Positions 43,294 through 53,699 of a DNA stretch of 64,000 nucleotides are shown piece after piece. The stretch is from Allgaiera indica (GTDB lineage: Bacteria > Pseudomonadota > Alphaproteobacteria > Rhodobacterales > Rhodobacteraceae). The position numbers and the translations under genes were made by a program. The notes beneath the pieces were generated by a model. The model ran no database searches and had not been told where the DNA came from. It saw only the letters and a program-made list of their open reading frames with translations. The DNA lies in assembly GCF_900106675.1 (NCBI RefSeq), contig NZ_FNOB01000004.1, positions 62,001 to 126,000 on the forward strand. Direction: 5' to 3'. How positions within the stretch are numbered: the stretch's first letter is position 1; each line of letters opens with the position of its first letter.

Positions 43294-46200
43294 GCCGGAA
43301 CGCGGCCAGCGAACGCCAGGTGCAGGCGGCGGATCCGGGTGCCTCGACCTGGCTTTCTGCAAATGCGGGGTCTGGCAAGACGCGGGTGCTGACCGACCGG
43401 GTGGCGCGGCTGCTGCTGGAACGGGTGCAGCCGCAGCGCATCCTGTGCCTGACCTATACCAAGGCCGCCGCCAGCGAAATGCAGAACCGCCTGTTTCGAC
43501 GGCTGGGCGAATGGGCGATGCTGGAAGAGGAGGCGCTGCGCAACGCGTTGACCGAACTGGGCGTGGAAGGCTGCGTCGACGCCGAGAAGCTGGCCGAAGC
43601 CCGCCGGCTTTTCGCCCGGGCGATCGAAACGCCGGGCGGGCTAAAGATCCAGACGATTCATGCTTTCTGCGCGTCTCTGTTGCGCCGGTTTCCGCTAGAG
43701 GCGGGGGTCACGCCCGCCTTCGCCGAAATGGACGACCGCCGCGCCGCGCTGCTGCGCGACGAGGTGATCGACACGCTTGCCGAGACCCGCAGGGATGCGA
43801 TCGACGCGGTCGCCCGCTTTCTGACCGATGAGGATTTCTCGGCGCTCTGCGACGAGGTGCAGCGTCAGCGTGCGTCCTTCACCCCTCCGATGTCGCCCGA
43901 AGCCGTGTGGGACATGTTCGCCCTGCCGCCGGGATACGATGCCGATGCCGTCCTGGCAGAAGTGTTCCTTGGCGGCGAAGAGGACTGGCTACCCGGCGTG
44001 ATCGTGGCGTTGGAGGCAGGCAGCAAGACGGATGCAGCAGCGGCCCGAAAACTGCACGATCTGTCTCTGACACGGCCGAATTTGCGTGATCTGGCAATTC
44101 TGGAAGAGGTGCTGTTGACCGGCGCCAGCGCGAAGGAGCCGTTCACCGCGAAGCTGGGCAAATTCCCGACCAAGGCCACGCAGGCCGGGCTTGGGCACCT
44201 ACTGGACCGGCTTGAGGATCTGATGCGGCGGGTCGAGGCCGCGCGGCCCCGGCGGCTTGCGCTGATCGCGGCGGAACGCACCGCCGCGCTGCACCGGTTC
44301 GCGGGCGTCTTCTTGCCGGAATATGAGGCGCGCAAGGCGGCGCTCGGCTGGCTTGATTTCGATGACCTGATCCTCAAGACCCGGGCGCTGTTGACCGATC
44401 CTTCCGTTGCCCAATGGGTGCTGTTCCGGCTCGATGGCGGGATCGACCATATCCTGGTGGACGAGGCGCAGGACACCAGCCCCGCGCAATGGGAGGTAAT
44501 CGAGCGCCTGACCCAGGAATTCACCGCCGGCGAGGGCGCGCGCGGGGTGGAGCGGACGATCTTTGTCGTCGGCGACAAGAAGCAGTCGATCTATTCCTTT
44601 CAGGGCGCCGATCTGCGCGCCTTCGACCGGATGCACGATCAGTTCCGCTCGCGGCTGGCGGGGGTGCGGATCGCGCTGCAAAGCCTGACGCTGGAATATT
44701 CCTTCCGTTCCTCGGATGCGGTGTTGCGGCTGGTGGACCTGACCTTCGACGAGCGCCGCGGCATCGGGCTTGGGGGGGCGTCGAAACACCTTGCCTTTCA
44801 TGAGACAATGCCCGGGCGAGTGGACATTTGGCCTGTATTAGAGCCTGTTCCTGAACCGGACGAGGGCGACTGGACCGATCCGGTCGATCTGGTGTCCGAC
44901 CGGCACCACACCGCGCAGCTGGCCCAGCGCATCGCGGCCGAGATCAAGCGGATGCTCACGGAAGAGGTGCGGATTCCGCTGGCCCACGAGGGCGCCCGCC
45001 TTCTGACCGCCGGGGATGTATTGATCCTCGTGCAACGTCGCGGACGGCTTTTTCACGAAATCATCCGTGCCTGCAAATCCGCGAACCTGCCGATCGCCGG
45101 CGCCGACCGGCTGCGGCTGGGGGCGGAGCTGGCTGTGCGCGACATCACGGCGCTCTTGTCGTTCCTGGCCACGCCGGAAGACAGCCTGTCGCTGGCCGCA
45201 GCGCTGCGTTCGCCCTTGTTCGGCTGGTCCGAGGCCCAGCTTTACGCCCTTGCGCAGCCCCGTGAAGGGCCGTTTCTGTGGGAAGTTTTCCGCAGGAACA
45301 GAGACGCATTTCCCGCAGAGGCCGCGATTTTGGACGATCTGCGCCGGCAGTCGGATTTCCTGCGGCCGTTCGAGCTGATCGAGCGCGTCCTGACGCGCCA
45401 TGGAGGGCGCGGGCGTCTTCTGGCGCGGCTGGGGATGGAGGCCGAGGACGGGATCGACGAATTGCTGGGCCAGGCTCTGGCTTACGAACGCACGGAAGTA
45501 CCCAGCCTGACCGGCTTTCTCGGCTGGCTGGCGGCCGACGACGTCGAGGTGAAGCGCCAACCCGATAGCGCGGGCGGGCGGATCCGGGTGATGACGGTGC
45601 ATGGCGCCAAGGGGCTGGAGGCGCCCCTGGTGATCCTGCCCGACACCGCCGACCGCAACCCGCCCCGGTCGGGTTCGCTGGTCGATCTGGGGCAGGGGGC
45701 CTTGGGCTGGATGACCCCTGCGAACGAAAGCCCCGCCGCGATCGAAGCAGCGCGGCAGGACGCCCGACGCCGGCAGGAAGAGGAAAACCAGCGCCTGCTT
45801 TATGTCGCACTGACCCGGGCGGAAAGCTGGCTGATCGTCTGCGCGGCCGGGAAGGTGACGAAAGAGAATGCCTGGTACCGGATGGTCGAGGCCGGGATGG
45901 TGCAGGCCGGTACCACGGAGTGTGAGACTGTTTCACCTGAAATCGGCAAGATCCGGCGCTTTCAGCACGGCGATTGGCCCGCGCCGCAAGCCGCTGTTCC
46001 GGCAGAGCCAGAGCCTGCGGTTGAAGCGGCCCCGATACCGGGGTGGGCCGTCGCCCCCGCGCCTCCGGCGGCCGGCGCGGCACGGACGCTCTCGCCCTCC
46101 GATCTGGGCGGGGCGAAGGCGTTGCCGGGCGACGGCCTGTCGGAGGAGGAGGCAAAGCGGCGCGGGCTGCGGCTGCATCGACTGCTGGAACATCTGCCGG

Positions 46201-46670
46201 GCCGGCCCGGGGCCCTGCGGGCCGAATTCGGGCGCGACCTGTTGGCCGGCGGGGCCGAACCCGCCACGGATCTTGAGATCACCGAACTGCTGGCCGAGGC
46301 CGATGCGATCCTCTCGTCCCCGGATCTGGCCGCGCTGTTCGCACCCGGAACGCTGGCCGAGGTGGGAATTTCCGCCGATCTGGGCGGGCGGCGGCTTTAT
46401 GGCGTGATCGACCGGCTGATCGTGACACCCGATCGGGTGTTGGCGGTGGATTACAAATCCAACCTGACGCTGCCGGTGCGACCCGAAGACGTGCCAGAGG
46501 GCATTTTGCGGCAGATGGGCGCCTATGCCGAAGCACTGTCGCAGGTCTATCCCGGCCGGCGGATCGAGACCGCGATCTTGTGGACACGCGTGGCGCGGCT
46601 GATGCCGCTGCCTGACACGCTGATCGCGGCGGCTTTGCGGGCGGCAGGGGCCGAGGCCGGCCTCCCTTGA
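43290..46670 (+). CDS. addA: Double-strand break repair helicase/nuclease AddA
   Basis: A 1126-residue superfamily 1 helicase with a C-terminal nuclease. Walker A is ANAGSGKT (24-31), LTYTKAAASEMQNRL the Ia motif, DEAQDTSP the DExx motif, and VMTVHGAKGLEAPLVIL the motif V/VI region. The C-terminal nuclease carries AVDYKSN with Asp and Lys. With AddB it processes broken DNA ends. Start at 43290 (MSRNAASER) inside the addB stop. Downstream trxA has its own likely promoter. Confidence 0.96.
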   Translation: MSRNAASERQVQAADPGASTWLSANAGSGKTRVLTDRVARLLLERVQPQRILCLTYTKAAASEMQNRLFRRLGEWAMLEEEALRNALTELGVEGCVDAEKLAEARRLFARAIETPGGLKIQTIHAFCASLLRRFPLEAGVTPAFAEMDDRRAALLRDEVIDTLAETRRDAIDAVARFLTDEDFSALCDEVQRQRASFTPPMSPEAVWDMFALPPGYDADAVLAEVFLGGEEDWLPGVIVALEAGSKTDAAAARKLHDLSLTRPNLRDLAILEEVLLTGASAKEPFTAKLGKFPTKATQAGLGHLLDRLEDLMRRVEAARPRRLALIAAERTAALHRFAGVFLPEYEARKAALGWLDFDDLILKTRALLTDPSVAQWVLFRLDGGIDHILVDEAQDTSPAQWEVIERLTQEFTAGEGARGVERTIFVVGDKKQSIYSFQGADLRAFDRMHDQFRSRLAGVRIALQSLTLEYSFRSSDAVLRLVDLTFDERRGIGLGGASKHLAFHETMPGRVDIWPVLEPVPEPDEGDWTDPVDLVSDRHHTAQLAQRIAAEIKRMLTEEVRIPLAHEGARLLTAGDVLILVQRRGRLFHEIIRACKSANLPIAGADRLRLGAELAVRDITALLSFLATPEDSLSLAAALRSPLFGWSEAQLYALAQPREGPFLWEVFRRNRDAFPAEAAILDDLRRQSDFLRPFELIERVLTRHGGRGRLLARLGMEAEDGIDELLGQALAYERTEVPSLTGFLGWLAADDVEVKRQPDSAGGRIRVMTVHGAKGLEAPLVILPDTADRNPPRSGSLVDLGQGALGWMTPANESPAAIEAARQDARRRQEEENQRLLYVALTRAESWLIVCAAGKVTKENAWYRMVEAGMVQAGTTECETVSPEIGKIRRFQHGDWPAPQAAVPAEPEPAVEAAPIPGWAVAPAPPAAGAARTLSPSDLGGAKALPGDGLSEEEAKRRGLRLHRLLEHLPGRPGALRAEFGRDLLAGGAEPATDLEITELLAEADAILSSPDLAALFAPGTLAEVGISADLGGRRLYGVIDRLIVTPDRVLAVDYKSNLTLPVRPEDVPEGILRQMGAYAEALSQVYPGRRIETAILWTRVARLMPLPDTLIAAALRAAGAEAGLP

Positions 46671-46695
46671 CGGAGTGGGGGGGCAGCCATAGGTT
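46667..46695 (+). promoter_or_regulatory. Putative promoter of trxA
   Basis: TTGACG at 46667-46672 and TAGGTT at 46690-46695, separated by 17 bases, overlap the addA stop and lie 33 bases before the trxA start. The -35 is good but the -10 is poor. Confidence 0.4.
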
Positions 46696-46727
46696 CATTG
46701 CCAAGCCTTTTTCTCAGGAGTTTCGAT

Positions 46728-47048
46728 ATGGCAACCGTTCCCGTCACCGACGCGACCTTCGACGCCGAGGTTCGCAAATCCGATGTCCCCGTGGTCGTCG
46801 ATTTCTGGGCCGAATGGTGCGGCCCCTGCAAGCAGATCGGCCCGGCGCTGGAAGAACTGGCCGTCGAATACGGCGGCAAGCTGAAGATCGCCAAGGTCAA
46901 TGTCGACGAGAACCCCGACAGCCCGGCCCAGATGGGCGTGCGCGGCATCCCGGCGCTGTTTTTGTTCAAGGACGGCGAAGTGGTGTCGAACAAGATCGGC
47001 GCCGCGCCCAAGGCCGCGCTGAAAAGCTGGATCGACAGCGCGATCTGA
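46728..47048 (+). CDS. trxA: Thioredoxin 1
   Basis: A 106-residue disulphide reductase. The active site [11 protein letters not shown] (Cys31, Cys34) and the cis-proline segment [13 protein letters not shown] are intact. Start at 46728 (MATVPVTD) has CAGGAG upstream; ten extra residues in the longer frame are unlikely. It is followed by a strong terminator. It lies 57 bp past addA and supplies general thiol reducing power, alongside the glutaredoxin encoded at 9963. Confidence 0.97.
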   Translation: MATVPVTDATFDAEVRKSDVPVVVDFWAEWCGPCKQIGPALEELAVEYGGKLKIAKVNVDENPDSPAQMGVRGIPALFLFKDGEVVSNKIGAAPKAALKSWIDSAI

Positions 47049-47072
47049 ACGGGTTCATCACGCAATTGCGAA

Positions 47073-47095
47073 GGGGGCGCCGGGCGCCCCCTTTT
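47073..47095 (+). terminator. Rho-independent terminator of trxA
   Basis: GGGGGCGC (47073-47080), loop CGG, and GCGCCCCC (47084-47091) make a perfect 8-bp stem followed by TTTT (47092-47095). It lies 24 bp after the trxA stop. Confidence 0.9.
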
Positions 47096-47156
47096 GCTTT
47101 GGCGGGTTGTGGCCACGGATGGGCGCTTCCATATAGGCCCAAAGACGGAGGCAAAG

Positions 47157-47710
47157 ATGGCGGATGAGAAATTCCCCGGCTGGCATGGCACGACGATCAT
47201 CGCCGTACGTCGTGACGGCGAGGTCGTGGTGGCGGGCGACGGACAGGTCAGTCTGGGCCAGACCGTGATCAAGGGCAGCGCGCGCAAGGTGCGCCGCATC
47301 AATCCCGGCGGGCATGACGTGGTGGTGGGCTTTGCCGGATCGACGGCCGATGCCTTCACCCTGCTGGATCGGCTGGAAACCAAGCTGGAATCCGCCCCCG
47401 GGCAGTTGCAGCGCGCCTGTGTGGATCTGGCCAAGGACTGGCGGATGGACAAGTACCTGCGCAACCTTGAGGCCATGCTGATCGTGACCGATGGTGATCA
47501 GCTTTACGTCATCACCGGCGCCGGCGACGTACTGGAACCCGAAAATGACATCGCGGCAATCGGCTCGGGCGGGAATTTCGCGCTGGCCGCGGCGCGCGGG
47601 CTGATGGAAACCGATCAATCCGCCGAACAGATCGCCCGCAAGGCCATGGCGATCGCCGCCGACATCTGCGTCTACACCAACGGCAACCTGACCGTGGAAA
47701 GGATCGCCAA

Positions 47711-47714
<4 letters not shown>
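47157..47714 (+). CDS. hslV: ATP-dependent protease subunit HslV
   Basis: A 185-residue proteolytic subunit of the HslUV protease. The catalytic threonine is expected in [20 protein letters not shown]; here it is Thr12, so an 11-residue propeptide ([11 protein letters not shown]) must be removed, unlike E. coli where the Thr directly follows Met. GSARKVRRI and [18 protein letters not shown] are family motifs. Start at 47157 has GGAGGC upstream. It ends in the GTGA overlap with hslU. Confidence 0.96.
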
Positions 47715-49015
<1,301 letters not shown>

Positions 49016-49083
49016 CGCCGGCCTGGCACTGGATCGATGGCGGACGGTGCCCTATCTGGGGTGAAAGCCTTGCTGGGTCGCCG

Positions 49084-50193
49084 ATGCCGACGATTCGTCT
49101 CATCCCGCTGTTGTTCCTGACGCTCGCGGCCTGTGCGCCGCGGCCGACGGTCGTCGTCGATCCGTCGGCCGCCCATGTCGGCAAAATCGAGACCGTGTTC
49201 TTTTCGACCACCCGCAACCTCAAGCCCCACGGCAAATTCGGTGACGCACGGATCTACGATCCGCATTTCGGCCAGGTCAAGGTGTCGATCCCGCCCGACC
49301 GAAAGCCCGGCACGCTGGAGGTTAGCGGCCGTCGGATCGACCCCGAGCGCTTCTTCACCATTGCAGCGGAAACCCGTTATGCGGGGCCGACAAAGTTCCG
49401 CGCCGCGCTGGCGACCACGTTGCATCGACTGCCGCCCGCGAAACGCGAGGTCGTGCTGTTCGTGCATGGCTTCAACGTGAATTTCGCCGAAGGCGCGTTC
49501 CGGCTGGCGCAGCTGATGGATGATTTCAAGATCGGCGGGGTGCCGCTTTACTTCTCGTGGTCTTCGGCGGCGAATGTGCTGGGCTACGAACATGACCGGG
49601 ATTCGACCCTCTTCGCCCGCGATGCACTGGAAAAGACGATCTTTGCTGCCAAGGCGTCGGGGGCGCGGTCGATCATCCTGGTGGCGCATTCGATGGGTGC
49701 CTTCCTGGCGATGGAAGTGCTGCGCGACCTGGCAATTCGCAACCCTGCGCTGCCGCGCCGGATGATCCGGGCGGTGGTGCTGATCTCGCCCGATATCGAC
49801 GTCAGCGTGTTCAAGTCCCAGGCCTGGCGGATCGGCAAGATGCCGCAGCCTTTCGTCATCTTCGTCTCCAACAAGGACCGGGCGCTGCAGCTTTCAGCCT
49901 TTTTGTCGGGCGAACGCGACCAGCTGGGCAATCTTAGCAATGTCGGCAAGGTGGCAGATCTGCCCGTGACCGTGTTCAACGTGACAAAATTCTCGAAAGG
50001 CGCGGATCTGAACCATTTCACCATCGGCAATTCGCCGGCGCTGATCAGCCTGTTCAAAGGCCGCACCGGCCTGAATGCCTTCATACAGGGTGACAGATCG
50101 GGACGGACGGGCCTTATTCCCGGCACCGTGCTGGCGGTACAGCGTGCCACCGAAGTGCTGCTGGAACCGCTTTCGCCCCGGGCGGAACAGTAA
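49084..50193 (+). CDS. Alpha/beta hydrolase lipoprotein (DUF900/COG4782)
   Basis: A 369-residue exported lipoprotein: MPTIRLIPLLFLTLAAC ends in a lipobox with Cys17. The hydrolase core has VLFVHGFNVNFAEGAFR (oxyanion region) and the nucleophile serine in LVAHSMGAFLAMEVL. VFNVTKFSKGADLNHFTIGN holds the expected catalytic His. The family is conserved but of unknown substrate; an esterase or lipase is likely. Start at 49084 (MPTIRL). It follows hslU by 68 bp and may be in the same transcript. Confidence 0.88.
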   Translation: MPTIRLIPLLFLTLAACAPRPTVVVDPSAAHVGKIETVFFSTTRNLKPHGKFGDARIYDPHFGQVKVSIPPDRKPGTLEVSGRRIDPERFFTIAAETRYAGPTKFRAALATTLHRLPPAKREVVLFVHGFNVNFAEGAFRLAQLMDDFKIGGVPLYFSWSSAANVLGYEHDRDSTLFARDALEKTIFAAKASGARSIILVAHSMGAFLAMEVLRDLAIRNPALPRRMIRAVVLISPDIDVSVFKSQAWRIGKMPQPFVIFVSNKDRALQLSAFLSGERDQLGNLSNVGKVADLPVTVFNVTKFSKGADLNHFTIGNSPALISLFKGRTGLNAFIQGDRSGRTGLIPGTVLAVQRATEVLLEPLSPRAEQ

Positions 50194-50205
50194 CGCGCCG
50201 GCCCG

Positions 50206-50808
50206 TCAACTCCGGCTAAGGTACACATAGAACGCGCCCTCGCCGCCGTGCCGGCGGTGCGCCTGTGCGACCTGTTGGACAATGCGCGCAAGGGGCGGCG
50301 CACTCAGCCATAGCGGCACCTGCCTGCGCAATACGCCGCGACGCTGGGGGAACAGTGGCCCATCATCCGGGCCGTCGCGATCTTGCCCCTTGCCGGTGAT
50401 CACCAGCACCAGCCGCCGCCCCGCCCCATGCGACGCCAGGATGAACCGGATCAGTTCAGGGTGGGCGTCGGCCAGGGTCAGCCCGTGCAGGTCGATGCGC
50501 GCCTCTGGCGTCAGCTTGCCCTGGCGAAGCCGGACAAAGGCCTTGCGGTCCATCCGCACCGGCGCCGCCGCCAGACCCTCGGCGCGCGACGGGGCGGCGC
50601 CGCCCGGGGTCGGGCTGGCGGATTGGCCGATCCGGAAGACCGGCAGCGGGGCATGATCGGGCTTGGGCGGTTGGCCAGGTTTCGGCGCGGGCGTGGTCAG
50701 CGGATGCTCGGTCTTGGCGCGGGCCGGGTGCAGCGGCGTGGCGCTGCGCGCGACGCGGTGCCAAAGCTCCTGTTCCTCGGGGCGAAGGCCCCGCGGCCGC
50801 CGCGCCAT
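50206..50808 (-). CDS. Smr domain protein
   Basis: A 200-residue protein with a basic, Pro/Ala-rich N-terminus and a C-terminal Smr domain (about 100-200). Motifs: RIDLHGLTLADAHPEL and LVLVITGKGQDRDG, with the late GAFYVYLSR. Smr domains nick DNA or cleave RNA, for example in ribosome rescue; the target is unknown here. It ends a reverse operon after mltA (3 bp apart) and the Tim44-like gene. It converges on the DUF900 gene with 12 bp between stops. Confidence 0.9.
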   Translation of the reverse strand: MARRPRGLRPEEQELWHRVARSATPLHPARAKTEHPLTTPAPKPGQPPKPDHAPLPVFRIGQSASPTPGGAAPSRAEGLAAAPVRMDRKAFVRLRQGKLTPEARIDLHGLTLADAHPELIRFILASHGAGRRLVLVITGKGQDRDGPDDGPLFPQRRGVLRRQVPLWLSAPPLARIVQQVAQAHRRHGGEGAFYVYLSRS

Positions 50809-50811
50809 CGG

Positions 50812-51846
50812 CTATTCCCCCCCCGCCATTGCCAAGGCCCGCGCGGCCGGCAGCAACACCACCATGCGCCCGCCATCGCGCACCGCGCCGGCAAGCCGCC
50901 CGGCCCGGGGCCCCGAGCCATAGAAGATATCGCCGCGCTGCGCCCCCCGGATTGCGCTGCCGGTGTCTTGGGCCACCATCAGCCGGTGGATCGGGTGGCG
51001 CCCGCGCTTGTAGACCCAGACCGGCGCGCCGAGCGGAACATAGCGCGGATCGACCGCCAAGGACCGCCCCGCCTGCAGCGGTTCCTGCATCGCTCCGACC
51101 GGGCCATCGCCATGCGCCACGGATACCTCCCGGAAAAATACGAAAGAGGGATTGTGCATCAGGATCCGGCGGCCCTGCTTGGGATGTTCCTTCACCCAGG
51201 CGCGAATGCGCTGGGCCGAGACCCGATGCGCGGGCAGCAGACCCAGCCGCACCAGCTCTTTCCCGACCGAGCGGTAGGGATGGCCGTTCTTACCACCAAA
51301 ACCCACGCGCAGGATCTTGCCATTGGTCAGATGCAACCGTCCAGAGCCCTGCACCTGCAAAAAGAACACATCGACGGGATTGCTGAGCCAGGCGATTTCC
51401 AGCCCGCGGCCGCGCAGCAGATGCCTGTCTTCTATCTCGGCACGGCTGTACCAGCGCCGGCCGGGCTTCAGACCGGGCGGGCGGCGGTAGATCGGGTAGG
51501 CGAAATGCGGCGTTCGCACCAGCGAGGCCTTCAACTCGGGCTCATAATAGCCGGTGAAAAGCGCCTTTTTCGGATTGCCGATCAGGACCGGTCGGAAATA
51601 GGCCTCAAAAAAGCGGCGCGGATCATCCTGGGCATGGCGGGCCTGATCACAGGCCTCTTGCCATTCCGGGCCGGTCAGGCGGGGGCAGGTTGTCAGAAAA
51701 GCACGCAGCGCGGCGCCCTGGTCGTCATGGTCCCAGCCGTGCAGATCGTGGAAGGAAAGAACCTGCGTCTTGGGCTGGGCCATCGCCGCCGTTCCCGCAA
51801 GAATCAGAAGCGCCAGCGCGCGGACAGATAGCCTGACGCGCCGCAC
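50812..51846 (-). CDS. mltA: Membrane-bound lytic murein transglycosylase A (MltA)
   Basis: A 344-residue peptidoglycan-cleaving enzyme. A signal peptide (about 1-22) precedes the MltA domain, which has FTGYYEPELKASLVRTPHFA and the 3D double-psi barrel motif AQDTGSAIRGAQRGDIFYGS with catalytic Asp. It begins at a GTG 6 bp after the stop of the Tim44-like gene with GCAGGGG as the ribosome-binding site. No lipobox is seen, so it is probably periplasmic. It releases anhydro-muropeptides, feeding the AmgK/MurU recycling route. Confidence 0.93.
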   Translation of the reverse strand: MRRVRLSVRALALLILAGTAAMAQPKTQVLSFHDLHGWDHDDQGAALRAFLTTCPRLTGPEWQEACDQARHAQDDPRRFFEAYFRPVLIGNPKKALFTGYYEPELKASLVRTPHFAYPIYRRPPGLKPGRRWYSRAEIEDRHLLRGRGLEIAWLSNPVDVFFLQVQGSGRLHLTNGKILRVGFGGKNGHPYRSVGKELVRLGLLPAHRVSAQRIRAWVKEHPKQGRRILMHNPSFVFFREVSVAHGDGPVGAMQEPLQAGRSLAVDPRYVPLGAPVWVYKRGRHPIHRLMVAQDTGSAIRGAQRGDIFYGSGPRAGRLAGAVRDGGRMVVLLPAARALAMAGGE

Positions 51847-51852
51847 CCCCTG

Positions 51853-52518
51853 CTATTCCCCGGTGGCCACAAGCTGCCAGTTCGGATCGTTCACACCCAT
51901 CTTGCGCCCGAAAGTCCAGACATCGCGCTGCCGGCGCACGGCCTTCGGATCGCCTTCGACGATCTCGTCCTGGGCATTCTTCACTGCCGACGTCTGTTCG
52001 GAGACAAAGCGCACCGTCACCTCGCCCTCCTGGGTGTCGCGGTGAAATTCGGCGCTGGCCAGCACGACCTCGCGGATGCCGATGATGTTGGCCTCAAGGG
52101 TCAGGCCCTGGGCCTCGCGCTGGCGCACGACCTCGCGGAAACTTTCCAGCACCTCCGGGGCGATGAAGGGCGCAACGCTGTCGAGGTCGCCCTTGTAGAA
52201 CGCACCAAGGATCATCTCATAGGCACCGCGCGCGCCGCGCATGAATTCGCCGACCGAAAAGCTGGGCTCGGCCCGCTTCATCGCGGTCAGGGCCTCGGCG
52301 GCGGCGCTGCCGTCGGGGACATGGTCGGTGATGTCGGCATCGGGCCCGCCCTCGATCACGTCGAAGGCGCGGCGCTGCACCGGGTTCGGCTCGTCCGGGG
52401 TTTTCGGAACGGCTGGCTTTTCAAAGCCTTCGCGGGTTCCAAGCGTCGACTTCAGCTTGAATATCAAGAACAGCGCGACCGCACCCAGGACGATTAGCTG
52501 AATTACATTTCCGCTCAT
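51853..52518 (-). CDS. Tim44/TimA domain membrane protein
   Basis: A 221-residue protein with one N-terminal transmembrane helix (about 4-21, VIQLIVLGAVALFLIFKL) and a C-terminal Tim44-like domain (about 75-220, GAYEMILGAFYKGDLDSVAP, EVVLASAEFHRDTQEGEVTV, and VWTFGRKMGVNDPNWQLVAT). In mitochondria Tim44 anchors the import motor; bacterial TimA function is unknown, though it often lies near secB as here. I choose the second ATG (52518), which sits five bases from AAGGA. First gene of the reverse Tim44-mltA-Smr operon. Confidence 0.9.
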   Translation of the reverse strand: MSGNVIQLIVLGAVALFLIFKLKSTLGTREGFEKPAVPKTPDEPNPVQRRAFDVIEGGPDADITDHVPDGSAAAEALTAMKRAEPSFSVGEFMRGARGAYEMILGAFYKGDLDSVAPFIAPEVLESFREVVRQREAQGLTLEANIIGIREVVLASAEFHRDTQEGEVTVRFVSEQTSAVKNAQDEIVEGDPKAVRRQRDVWTFGRKMGVNDPNWQLVATGE

Positions 52519-52567
52519 CATGTTCCTTTACCATCGGCATCATATCGCCGTGGGGTTGGTATCTTCC

Positions 52568-52589
52568 GGGTTCGAACCCTATGTAGGGT
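52568..52589. promoter_or_regulatory. Overlapping palindromes in the Tim44-like/fxsA divergent gap
   Basis: GGGTTCGAACCC (52568-52579) is a 12-bp perfect palindrome, and ACCCTA (52576-52581)/TAGGGT (52584-52589) overlaps it. In a 120-bp divergent promoter region these could be an operator. No known regulator matches by eye. Confidence 0.35.
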
Positions 52590-52638
52590 CCCGTAGCGTG
52601 CAAGTCTAGCATGCCGCCTACGGATAAGGAAAATCGCG

Positions 52639-53130
52639 ATGTGGCTGTTTGCCCTCTTTCTCGCCGTGCCCCTGATCGAAATCGCCCTGTTCATCGAGGT
52701 GGGCGGGTGGCTTACGTTGTGGCCGACGCTGGCGATCGTGCTGGGCTCGGCGGTGCTGGGCACCTGGCTGGTGCGACAACAGGGCGCGCGGGCGCTGGCC
52801 GATCTGCGGCGCTCGATGTCGGAACTGACCGACCCGACCGAGCCGCTGGCCCATGGCGCGCTGATCCTGCTGGCCGGCGCGCTGCTGATCACGCCGGGCT
52901 TTCTGACCGATACGATCGGGATCTTGCTGCTGATCCCGCCGGTGCGGCGCTGGGTGATGCGCTGGATCGGCCGCCATTCGCGGGTGCAAAGGGTGACGAT
53001 GGGGGCGACATACCGCACCCAAGATCCCCGTCCCGACAACACCGGCGGCCCGGTGATCGACGGCGATTTCACCGAGATCGACGCCTCGAAGAAGCCCACC
53101 CATCAACCATCCGGCTGGACCCGCCATTGA
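52639..53130 (+). CDS. fxsA: FxsA family inner-membrane protein
   Basis: A 163-residue protein with hydrophobic segments at about 1-45 and 68-105, and a polar C-terminal tail. LFLAVPLIEIALFIEVGGWL and LLAGALLITPGFLTDTIGIL are family signatures. FxsA in E. coli relates to phage T7 exclusion by F; the everyday function is unknown. It lies 77 bp before secB. Confidence 0.92.
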   Translation: MWLFALFLAVPLIEIALFIEVGGWLTLWPTLAIVLGSAVLGTWLVRQQGARALADLRRSMSELTDPTEPLAHGALILLAGALLITPGFLTDTIGILLLIPPVRRWVMRWIGRHSRVQRVTMGATYRTQDPRPDNTGGPVIDGDFTEIDASKKPTHQPSGWTRH

Positions 53131-53207
53131 AGGCCATTCCCCGGATTGAGGCGGCGCTTCGGGTCTGCTAGACCACGGCAAGCTTCAGTTCCCAGGGAGA
53201 ATGCCCG

Positions 53208-53696
53208 ATGGCCGAGAACGGCGAAGATACCATGCAAGCCGCGGAACCGCAGGTGCGCCTGCAGATCCTGGCCCAGTACATCCGCGACATGTCGTTCGAG
53301 AACGTCGTGGCGCAAAAGGGCTTTGACGGAGGAGAGATCACCCCCGACATCGAAGTGCAGGTCAGCCTGGACGGGCGCCAGCGGCCGGTCGAGAACCAGT
53401 ACGAAGTGGTGATGAAGTTCCAGATCACCTCGAAGAACCAGGCCGATCAGGCCAATCTGTTCCTGCTAGAGCTGGAATACGGCGGCATTTTCCAGGTCGA
53501 GGGCGTGCCGGAAGATCAGCTGCATCCCTTCCTGCTGATCGAATGCCCGCGCCAGTTGTTCCCCTTCGTGCGACGGATCGTCAGCGACGTGACCAGCGAC
53601 GGCGGTTTCCCGCAGCTGAACCTGGACAATATCGACTTCGTCGATCTCTACCGCCAGCAGATGCAGGCCCAGCAGGGAATGCCGACGCAAGCCTGA
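53208..53696 (+). CDS. secB: Protein-export chaperone SecB
   Basis: A 162-residue tetrameric chaperone that holds precursors unfolded for SecA. LQILAQYIRDMSFENV, the PDIEVQVSLDGR strand, EYGGIFQVEGVPEDQLHPFL and LFPFVRRIVSDVTSDGGFP are conserved. The ATG at 53208 has AGGGAGA at good spacing. It converges on dnaQ with just 3 bp between stops, inside the palindrome ACGGCTAGCCGT. Confidence 0.97.
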   Translation: MAENGEDTMQAAEPQVRLQILAQYIRDMSFENVVAQKGFDGGEITPDIEVQVSLDGRQRPVENQYEVVMKFQITSKNQADQANLFLLELEYGGIFQVEGVPEDQLHPFLLIECPRQLFPFVRRIVSDVTSDGGFPQLNLDNIDFVDLYRQQMQAQQGMPTQA

Positions 53697-53699
53697 CGG

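Noticed and set aside
45929-45944. parS-like TGTTTCACCTGAAATC in addA
   Set aside because: It differs from the perfect palindrome at three of sixteen positions, including the central base; chance match inside coding DNA is likelier.
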